Position numbers and translations under genes: made by a program. DNA of 41,451 nt from assembly GCA_947625905.1 (NCBI GenBank), contig CANQQJ010000032.1:1-41451 (forward strand). The letters run 5' to 3'. The DNA is from an uncultured Clostridia bacterium (GTDB taxonomy: Bacteria; Bacillota; Clostridia; Monoglobales; Monoglobaceae). Below the pieces are notes generated by a model. The model saw nothing but the letters and a program-made list of their open reading frames with translations. It ran no database searches and was not told the origin of the DNA. Below, in pieces: positions 1-10,100 of this stretch. Every line of letters begins with the position of its first letter. The first letter of the stretch is position 1.

Positions 1-102
1 TTGACAAGGACAGCTTGAGGCGAAACTTTTTATTTTTTAAAAAAAGTGTCACCCATCATTGACAATTGTACAACCGCCGCTGTTTTGACGGTCCGTCCTT
101 TC

Positions 103-131
103 TTGACATATTTACCGCGCGGTGATATAAT
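103..131 (+). promoter_or_regulatory. Consensus sigma-A promoter for the EamA transporter
   Basis: TTGACA at 103-108 and TATAAT at 126-131 are separated by exactly 17 bases, matching the vegetative consensus at all 12 positions. The start codon follows at 177 with GGAGG just upstream. Bases 1-102 hold no gene that I can support. Confidence 0.85.
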
Positions 132-176
132 TTTACGCGTGCATTTTATAATAACCAAACGAACGGAGGTGCGGAA

Positions 177-1055
177 ATGAAAGACAAAAAAGCTTTATCG
201 GCCGCGATGATCCTGGCGGCCGCAACGGGCTGGGGCCTTATCGGCGTGTTTTCGAGGCCGCTTGACGCGCGCGGTCTGAGCCCGATACAGATCACATTTA
301 CCAGAAGTCTGATCACGGCCGCGCTGATGGGGCTGTTTCTTCTGATAAAGGACCGCTCGCTGCTTAAGGTGCGGCTCCGTGATTTTTGGATGTTTTTGGG
401 CAGCGGCCTTTTGAGCATAGTGTTTTTTAACGTGTGCTATTTTCTGACGATCGAGCGCACGACTCTTGCCGCCGCGTCGGTTCTGCTCTACACTGCGCCG
501 TGCTTTGTCATGCTGATGGCCGCGGTGTTTTTCAAAGAGAAGATCACGGCGCAAAAGATACTCGCGCTGGTCCCCGCCTTCGCTGGCTGCGCTCTGGCAA
601 GCGGCTTCACGGGCGGACAGATAGGAATTTTCGCGCTGATGACCGGACTGGGCTCGGGCCTGGGCTACGCCTTATACAGCATATTCGGCAAAGCCGCGCT
701 GCGCAAATATTCGCAGCACACTATCATATTTTATACCTTTGCCGTGGCCTCGCTGGGGCTGCTGCCTTTTTCCGGTCTGCCGCATATCGCCTCGGTCATT
801 GCGGGCGGAGGCGCGCCCGCCGCGCTGGGTCTCGGCGTGTTTTCAACGTTTTTGCCGTTTGTGCTGTACACAGCGGGGCTCGCCAATATCGACGCGGGCA
901 AGGCGTCGGTGCTGGCGTTCGCCGAACCGATGGTCGCGGCAATAGCGGGAATACTTATTTTTCACGAATACCTGACGATAAAAAACGCGGCGGGCATCAT
1001 ACTGATCTTCGCCGCGATAGTGCTGCTTAATACCAACGTAGGGACTAGGGAATAG
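177..1055 (+). CDS. EamA/DMT-family transporter
   Basis: A 292-residue integral membrane protein of the drug/metabolite transporter superfamily, with two EamA repeats (about residues 10-142 and 153-287) and roughly ten hydrophobic segments. The N-terminal stretch ATGWGLIGVFSRPL and the end of the second repeat (LAFAEPMVAAIAGILIFHE) are typical of the family. It probably exports a small metabolite across the cytoplasmic membrane, but the substrate cannot be read from sequence. The start is supported by GGAGG seven bases upstream and a perfect promoter at 103-131. The last codons (VGTRE and TAG) lie inside an intergenic repeat starting near 1036, so the extreme C-terminus looks as if it was rewritten by repeat insertion. 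A strong terminator follows at 1120. Confidence 0.9.
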   Translation: MKDKKALSAAMILAAATGWGLIGVFSRPLDARGLSPIQITFTRSLITAALMGLFLLIKDRSLLKVRLRDFWMFLGSGLLSIVFFNVCYFLTIERTTLAAASVLLYTAPCFVMLMAAVFFKEKITAQKILALVPAFAGCALASGFTGGQIGIFALMTGLGSGLGYALYSIFGKAALRKYSQHTIIFYTFAVASLGLLPFSGLPHIASVIAGGGAPAALGLGVFSTFLPFVLYTAGLANIDAGKASVLAFAEPMVAAIAGILIFHEYLTIKNAAGIILIFAAIVLLNTNVGTRE

Positions 1056-1117
1056 GGACTAGGGACTAGTACCCCCCTCAGTCGCCTTCGGCGACAGCTC
1101 CCCCAAAGGGCGAGCCT
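1036..1117. repeat. Intergenic repeat composite (families C and A)
   Basis: ACGTAGGGACTAGGGAATAG and a second GGGACTAGGGACTAG copy (family C, GGGACTAG variant) at 1036-1070 are followed by the family A hairpin unit CTCAGTCGCCTTCGGCGACAG and CTCCCCCAAAGGGCGAG. The same two modules recur in other gaps of the window. The family C part overlaps the stop codon of the EamA gene. Confidence 0.75.
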
Positions 1118-1119
1118 GA

Positions 1120-1155
1120 AAAGGACCAACGCCGGATTTGGCGTTGGTCCTTTTT
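1120..1155 (+). terminator. Strong intrinsic terminator after the EamA gene
   Basis: The 14-base arms AAAGGACCAACGCC (1120-1133) and its complement (1140-1153) pair perfectly around a 6-base loop and end in a T-run. On the other strand the stem is followed by only four T, so it may also slow transcription leaving the convergent surface-protein gene that ends at 1162. Confidence 0.9.
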
Positions 1156-1161
1156 ATATTC

Positions 1162-4100
1162 TTATTGCTCCGGATTTATATATCTGATAAGTATTACCGC
1201 GGTCTCGGCTCGGGTTATGTCGGACGCGGGTCTTAGAGTGTTGTCCTCGTATCCGCTTACGATCTCCTTGCCGCAGGCCCATGCCATAGCCGCCCGCGCG
1301 TATTCCGAAACATTTCCGCTGTCGGCGTATCCCGAGATGTCCGCGCTCGCGCTGACATCTTCTCCGAGGTGCTTTGAGTATCTCCAGAGTATCGCCGCGG
1401 CCTGCTCGCGGGTCACCGCGTCGTCGGGGCCGAAGGTTCCGTCTCCATAGCCCTCGATAACTCCCGCCGTGGTTCCCCAGGTTACAGCCGAGGCGTAATA
1501 CTCGTTTAGATCAACGTCGGAGTATATCGGCTCCGCCGCGGAATTTGCTCCGTCCAGTCTGTTCAGTATGCAGACGAACATTCCGCGTGTCAGCGTGTCG
1601 TTCGGAGCGAACATTGTGTCGGTCTCGCCTACCATCAATCCCAGACTGTATATTTCCGAAACCGCCTGATAGTACCAGTCATTCGGGTTCACGTCGATGA
1701 ACGGCAGACCGCTGTCTACAGTGGCAGGCGCCGAGGTCGGCTGTTCGGGGGCTGTCGAAGCAGAAACGTCGGGCGCTTTGGTCGCAGTCGTTCCTCCGCT
1801 CGAGAAACCGGAGTTTCCTATCGTGCCGCCTCCGCTGTAGCTCGGTCTCGAGGTGTGAGTCGGCTCTGCCGTGGGCTCCGTCTCGTTCCCGATTCTGTAC
1901 GGGTCGTTCAAATCTCCCGTGCCCTCCGCAAAGTCCGCGGACGCGTCCAAGTAAAACGCGGGGCGCACTCCTACGTAGGAGAGATCGGCGCTGCCGCTGC
2001 CTATTCGACCCGGCGAGTAAACATAGCGGACGTCGTAGCCGAGATCGGAAAGCGGTGTGCGCAGCCAGTAATGCCACTTTTTGCCGGGCTCCGGTCCGCC
2101 CTCACGCTTATACTCGTTGTTTTCGACGCACTCGGCCGTGGGCTCGCCTATATAGTAATCCTCGCCCAAAACGTCTCCGTTGTTATAAACCGCGCTCAGC
2201 TGTTTAGCGTCGAGCAGGAACATTTTGTCTGTAACGTACTCGGCGTATGAGCTGTCGAAATTAGCCTTCAGCTTATCTATCTCGTACTCGTACTTATGCG
2301 GTTCCGAACCTATCTCCGCCATACCCGCTTCATATTCGGGGTAAGCCAGTATGGATCTTTGCTTTACCGTCTTTACCGCGCTCAACTCGGCCTGCGTGAA
2401 GTTCGTTAAGAATCCCGCCTCTTGGTCGTAGGCGTTAAAACCGCTCCATACGTGCTCTTTGTCGGGCGGATTTCCGCAGAGCCATTCAACGCTGCCCGCG
2501 GCCGCCTCGGAATTAAGCCATGAGCGCATATTGCTGTCTGCCCAGTAGTTGGACGCTCCCGACTCTCTGTAGGGGTTTCGGCTGTGGGAACCCTCGGCGG
2601 TATTTGCGCCGCCCGCCGCGTCGAGAGGCTTCAGGCAGATTATCTTATCCGCCAGCATAAGCGGGCCGTTTTCGTCCGTGTCAACGCATCTCCACAGGAT
2701 CGGCGCGCCGTAATACTCGCCCATCTGCAGGTAGCTGCCCAATTTGACACTTCCGGGCTCCGCCGTCGCCGCGGGTCCGGGCGTGCTCGTCTCAATCGGC
2801 TGTGCTGTCGCCGTGGGTTCGGGTGTGTCAACGGGTCCCGGCGGGACGTCGGTGTACAGCGTTATCGAACCGTCATACAGCTTGATGTATGCGCTGCCCC
2901 GGTCCTCCATTGTCACTGTCGCGTCGCTGATCGTTATGTTGTAATTTCCGTCATTCGCGTCTTCTTTTGCTCTTAACTCAATCAGACATACCTCGTCGTT
3001 GATCGGCACCTGTCCCGAGCAGCGTATCGTCACGGTTCCCTCGCCGACAACCGCCGCCATCGCGGCCGCGATGTCCTCGGACGCCATAATCGACACGAAA
3101 TCAAACGTTTCACTGTCATAATTTATCGTCAACTTGTAGTCCACGACATCTCCGCTCGCAAACATATATACCGGTATATACGCATCCTCTCCGGCTTTGC
3201 AGTCAACATATCCCGGCGTCAGCAGCACGCCTTCTGTCCATGTGCTTCTAACCGTGTATGTCGCCTCGGACATGCCGCTGTATTTAAAGCCTTTCTTGAC
3301 CGCGACAGCCTTTATCGTCGTGTCCTTGGTTATCGCGATTCCTCCGTTGTACAGTTTGGCGTTATCGGGGGTCAGCGTGTCATCGGTGGTGTAATATATT
3401 TCGGCCCCGTCAATAGAACATGTAAGAGTTGCTATCGTTCCGGTGTTCACTTCTCCCGAAGGATAGCTGAATCTCGGAGCGCTCACGGTTTTGACCTCGA
3501 TCGCTTTTTCCGCTATATTGCTTGCGGTCATGCCGTCTTTGAACGCTTTAGCCTTAACGGTCGCCGTCTCGCTCAGGATAAACGGCTCGGAGCAGATCGG
3601 GCTGTTTTCGTCGGGCTCGCTGCCGTCGGTGGTATAGCGTATCTCGGCATTATCTGTTGCGCAGGAGGTTGTCACTTTCTTTCCGACATAGTAATCCGCG
3701 GCGTTTATCAGCGGCTTCTCTACCGTCTCGGGAGACGCTTCGGGTTCATGCACGTTGACTGTGAACTCGGCGGTTTGGCCCTCGTATGTGACAGTTATTA
3801 TCTGCTCTCCAACTTCATCGGCAAGCTCGCTTATGTCATAATCCGTTATCTCTTCGGTTGTGTTATTGTCATAGCTTGCGATAACGGTCAATCCGGTCGT
3901 GTCAAGCGCTTCGCCCAGGGTGTACTCAAGTCTGTCGGGCAATTGTGTTATTTCTATTCCCGTGACGGACTTCGCCACAACCTCTATATCAAACTTGGCA
4001 GTATAGTCTCCGTATGTGACGGTCACGGTCTTGGTGCCGGTCGTCGACGTGTCATATCCCGATAATTTGTAATCGGTTATCTCTACGGCTGTGCCGTCGG

Positions 4101-7100
4101 AGTAAACCGCCTCAACGACAAGCCCGTTTGTATCAAGGGGCGTGCCCTCTATGACTGTTTTGTTGGTCGGCTCTGATGTGATTTCTATTCCCGTAATCGT
4201 CAACTTAGGTATCGTCTCGGTCACCGTGCCGTAGTCCGAGATATACTCCTGCGAGCCGTCGCCGCTTGATGTGGGCTCGGTTCTTGTGCCCTGTTTCCAG
4301 AAGTCTGTATCAGCGAGGGTCGGCAGCTCAAAAGTGTCAACGCTGTCACAGCCAAGACAGTATCTTTCGGCTGTTCCCGTTTCGGTTTGGGTCGGCTCTT
4401 TTGTTATCTTCCAATCGCCGTATTTGTGATGCACCGTGAAGTCGTCGGTCGCCTCGGCTCCGAGGAGCTCGCCTTCGGGGAATATGGCCTTTATCGTATA
4501 ATTTCCCTCTGTATACGGGGCATCTTCCGTATAAGTCGAATCGTCGGCGTCCTTTTCCTTAAACTCATATGTCACGCCCTCGGTGCCGCCCGCATACATG
4601 GCTACCGGCGCCTGCATTCCCAGACCTCCGCAGTAGTAGTCTTGCATTGTCACGGTCGGGTCGGGGCTTCCCGCAAGTATGCTTGCCGGGAATTCAAGAG
4701 CAACATTTTCTTTTGATTCCTCAATGCTGTAATAGTCAGCGTCGTCGCCTAAAAGCATGATCTCGGTGATATTCACGGTTTTGTATTCTCGGGCTTCCGC
4801 CGAGGGGTTACCTTTCTCATCCGTGAACTCTCCTAACGCTAAGGCGTAAACATCATCCTCATCAATGTTCAGCGGTATCAGAAGCATATCGGCGTCGGGA
4901 GTTTCGTCATACGCCTTGCTGAACGCTATCGCCGCATATTCGATGGGTTTTTGGTTCATAACCACCGTTATCTCATCGCTGCCGCTGCCCGACAGGTTCA
5001 CGCTTCCGCCGTACTCCGCGCGTATCTTGTTTTCGCCTATGGCAAAGCGCTTATCCGCCGTTATATTGAGCGTCGCTGTGCCGCTGTCCTTGGTTTGGTT
5101 GGTGTATTCAACATCGGCTGCGCCAAGCAGGGTATCGCCAAGGTAGAAGTTGACCGCGTCGGTCACAGCCGCGAGTATTATGCCAGAATCGGCTCTTGAT
5201 ACTTTGGCCGTCAGCGTCAGAGGATCGCCGTAGGTCACTTCTTGATCGGCGGTCGTCTCAACATGCGATGATCTTGTTCTGATCGACAGTCTTACCAGCA
5301 GTTCAATGTCATTTGTTCCGTACTCGTCAACGCTCATAAGCGCGAAGCCGGGCTCGTTTTCTTTTGCTGTTATCCTGATGTTGTACTCGCCCATAGTCAG
5401 CCCCTTGGGAATAAGCAGCGTGCTGCCGTTTGTTATTACAGCTCCGGTCCTGCCGTCGTCTGTTATCGTGTATGTGAATTTGCCTTCGGATGAAACTTCA
5501 TCTTTTGCGTATGATATGTAATCGTCAAGATCAACTGTTATCGACGGGTCATAGCCCTCGTCGGCGTTGAGCTTTATCACATCGCTCTCGCCTCCGAACT
5601 TCACTCTGCCTATCGGGTACAGCGTCAGGTCTTTTTCTACTCTTGTCTGAGCGGTAAACTCGTCATAAGGCTCGCTCTCAGTAGTTGACCATTTTGCGAA
5701 TATCTGTGTGTCATTTTCTGTCGGCAGTTCGGGAGGCGTTACCGTGCCGCCGTAGTTCACATACTGCGGTTCAAATATCGCGTCTGTGCTGCCGGCGTTA
5801 AACTCTACCTTGTATACCTGTTTGTTTATGTCACTCGAGAGGACGGGATGCTCATCTGTTCCGATAGTCTGTCCCCATACAGGGTTGGCACCGCCGTTTT
5901 GGAGCAGATGCGTGACAGAGCCGCTTTTGAGCTCATCGACGGTCTTTGCCTCGGGCGTTCCTGAATTTCCCGAACCGCCTATTCCGCTCGGGGCCGTGCC
6001 TTCGAGGTAATAGCAGTTGGTCACTTTGCTGTCCGGGCTTCCGCTGCCGCCCACTATAGCTCCGACATAGGCCGGTCCGCTGACGTGACCTAAATTGAGG
6101 CTGTTGCTGATATTGAAGGCCGCAAGATTATTGAGATCTTTCTCAAACGAGCCGACGATTCCGCCGGTTTTCACGGCGCTTTTTCCGCTGGTCCAAACAT
6201 CACATTCATTCAGGCAGTTTTCAATAGTTCCGCCCTCGATGCAGCCGATGATGCCGCCCGAAAAATCTCCGCCGTTGACCGAGCCCGAAACAGCCAGATT
6301 TTTGACCATTCCGCCTCTGACAACTCCGAACAGGCCGGTGTATTCGCCGCCGTTTACGTAAAGTCCGCTGATGGTGTGTCCGCCGCCGTCGAATATGCCT
6401 TTGAACGGGTGTTCGTAGTCGCTGCCGATAGGCGTCCATGACTCTTTGCCCTCGCCGTATTTCTCCGACAGGTCGATATCGTTCGTAAGTTTAAAGTACG
6501 CGCCGCGTCCGCCGTCGTTTACAAATTCTCTGACCGATTTAAGCGTGTCAAGATCGGGGATCTCATACGGAGCCTCGGGTGTGCCTTCTCCTTCCAATCC
6601 TATCTCGGGATTTATGATAAGAATCGGCCTTCCCAAAATAAGGCTTTGTTTCCAAGAGTATTCTCCCAGCGTTCCGGCTAAACTCTCAAATTGCCGCTCG
6701 TCTTGCGCCGTTATGCCGGAGTCGTCTCCGGAGCCGCACGCGCTTTGGGCCGCGGTGCTCAGATAATATACGTTCTCGCTGTTGTTTGCGTTTGAAATTC
6801 CGTAAACAGCTCCAACGTTTGTGTTTCCCATGACCGCGCCGTAATTATAACTATTGGCGCAGCGCGCGCTGCCGTCCAGCAAAACGGTGTCGATCTCCCG
6901 ATTTCCCGCTATGCCGCCGATATTTTCATCGCCGGTGACGGTTCCCGCGTTATACGAGTTTATAATTCGGCCGGTGTTGTGTCCCGCGATTCCGCCCACG
7001 TTTGTTTTTCCGCTTACCGCGCCTATGTTGTATGTTTCCCTTATGAAGACTAACGGATTGTTTTGATAGAATCCCGAAATTCCGCCCACGTTGTCTTTTC

Positions 7101-10100
7101 CGTCAACCTTGCCGCTGTTCGCGCATGATCTTATCCCAAGAGCGTAGGTGCCGGAGGCTGCGATGCCTCCCGTGAAGTCCCCGCCGTGAATATAACCGCT
7201 GTTGCTGCAGTCGGTTATATAAGACAGATTTACCATGTCCGCGTATCCGACTATGCCGCCCGTATAAAGTACACCCGAGACGTTGTTATTGTTTGTGCTG
7301 TTTTCTATCGCCGCATCAGATGCGTGCGTATAATAATACCCCGCTATGCCGCCGGTGTTTTCACCGCTGCCCGTGATCGTGCCTCCGCCCGCGATATAGC
7401 AGTTTGTTATTTCAACATTTTTCGCGCTGCCGACGATGCCGCCGACATTTTTGCCGCCTGTAACGTCAACCTCCATCAGCAAATAGCTGTTTGAGACAGT
7501 CTCGTTTTCGCTCGATCCCGTGATACCGCCGACGTTGTCTCCCTCGCCGCTCACAGATCCGCCGACTCCGCAGCTTATCATAACGCCGTTCGCGGCGCGG
7601 CCCGTGATGCCTCCGACCTCAGCCTTGCCGCTGACTTCGCCGGTGCTCATGCAGTTTTCGACAACCGCCGTCGCGGCTTCTCCCGCGATGCCGCCGATAT
7701 AATTGCCGCCTTTGACCGCGCCCGAGTTTGTGCAGCCGCCTATCGCGGAGCTGTTTTCCAGGCTCTCCTCGGGGTTCTCGGCCACGGCTCCGCCGTTCAT
7801 GTTTCCGGCGATTCCGCCAACGTGATCGCCGCCGCTGACCGCCGCGCCGCTCTCGCAGGCCGTGACGCCAAGCGATACCGCTCCGCCGCCTGTGCCTATT
7901 TCGCCGACGATACCTCCGACGTAATTTCCTTTAGCTGTGATCGAGGATGTAATGTTTTCGTAATTTTTATGCACGGTGCAGACCGACAACAGGTTGTTTC
8001 CGTATTTTCCGACGATACCTCCGACGTAACTTCCGTCCGCGTTGATCGTCACGGCGCTGCCGCAAAGCGACAGCGTGCCCGAGCACTCGCCCGCGATTCC
8101 TCCGACATAATCTCCGTGGGGTATATCGGAGGGGTCGCCTACACTTACGCTCCTGCCGTTTGCGGTAATGTCACCGGCGGCAAAGCAGTTGTATATCCGG
8201 CCGTCGCATTTGCCCGCGATGATGCCCGCATAATCAGCGGTGCATTTTATTGAGCCCGTAACCGACAGATTCATAACGGTTCCGCTCTCGCCGATGCTCC
8301 CGAACAGGCCTTGACATGGGGAGTTTCCGCTCAAGGGGTTAAATAAGAAACCAAATAATGACGCGCTGTCGCTTATGTAAAGCCCGCTTATCTTGTGTCC
8401 GCCGCCGTCAAGCGTGCCGCGGAACGGTACAGAGCTGCTGCCGATGGGAGTCCAGGACGTCTTGCCCCTGCCGTATGTTGACGACAGGTCTATATCGTTT
8501 GTTATTCTGAAATACTCGCCCTCTCCCTTACCGCTGTTTATATAATTGCGGAAGCGCTGAAGCGACGCGGCGTCCGAAATTATCCACGGATCTTCATCGG
8601 TGCTGCCGCCTCGGAAAGTCGTTTCGGGATTTTCGCAAAGTATCGGCCTTCCCAAAGACGTCGAGTTTGCCCATGTGACTTCGCCGGTGTCTCGGTTCAG
8701 CTCGGCCGCCAGATTTTTGAAGTCGTCCTCCGTAATCATCCAGCTTTGAATATTGGGAACGACAACGGCGCGGAAGGTATAGGCGGGTCTTGTTTCCTCA
8801 AGACAATAACAGTTCTCTATCACCGCGGAGTCGGCCTTCCTGCACGCGATGCGCCCGAACAGCCCATCGCCTATGTCCAAATTATAATAGTATGCGTTAG
8901 ACATCTTAGAGCCGTCTTTCATTTCGAAAACGAGCCCTCCCGAAAAGCTTGCATTATCGGGTTTTCCAACGCTGTAGCAATCCGATATCTCGCCGCCGTT
9001 TTCGAGAATTCCGACAATGCCGCCCGTCCACCCGCCGCTGCCGCACCTGAAGTATACGTCGGTATAGCAATTCGTGATCTTTCCGTAGCATGTGCCCGCG
9101 ATGGCGCCCAATTCATAATCTGTGTGATCTGTGTCATCTTTGGCGATCGTTCCCGACACGCTCAGCCTGGTGACCGTGCCTTCGCTGCCTATACATCCGA
9201 ACAAACCCCGAGGGAAGAATTCGAAATAGTCGGGCGTAAACTCACCGAGTCCGCTGATCCTGTGGCCGTTGCCGTCGAAATGCCCGTTAAACGGAGTTTT
9301 GATCATGCCTATCGGAGCCGTCGAGTTCCCTAATATCGACATATCGATATCGGCGTCAAGACGCACGTATTTTCCCGTGCAGTCGTTGCCGTTGTTGACA
9401 TAATCTCTAAAATGCGCGAGGGACCTTGCGTTTTTAATAACATACGGATCGTCTTGGGTTCCGCTGCTGTAAAACGACTCGGGATTGTCAACAAGCACCG
9501 GTACGCCAAAATACGGGCTTATCGCCCACGCGAGATCGCTGTTTTGGTTAAGGCTGTCCGCGAGCCACTGCCTTGCAAGCTCCTCTCTGGCAACCGCTGT
9601 GGCGCAATCATCCTGTGCCTTTCCGTCATTGAGGTAGTAGCAGTTGATCTCATTGTCCTTGTTTTTGTAGTCGCTGTTGCCAATGGGGGATAATGGCAGA
9701 TCGGAGGCTGAGGCATAGAGCAAGGCATCGCTATGACCGTATCCGAAGGCATTGCTATGATCGTCTCCGGTTCTGTATATGATGAGTTGTCCTGTATTAT
9801 AGCAGTTTTCCGGCGAACTGTTTTGGTCATAGTATGACGCGATACCCGCCGCCTTGGCAGCGTTGATCGTGGCTCCGAGTATATTTCCGGTATTATAGCA
9901 GTTCTTTATTATTCCGTTTTTCTTTTCACCCGTTATACCGCCTGTATTATAACTATTATGATAACCTGCATACAAGCGAGAAGAAACGCCGGGCGGTCTG
10001 TCACCCGAAAGCGCATCGTTATTTCTGACCTCCGCGGTGTTATAGCAGTTCAATATATTTCCGCCGCGGCTCTCTCCGGCGATGCCTCCGAAATGGTTGA

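Noticed and set aside
7186-8253. Forward-strand open frames inside the giant surface-protein gene
   Set aside because: They lie opposite the GLUG-repeat coding sequence, share its periodicity, lack ribosome sites and have no recognisable domains.
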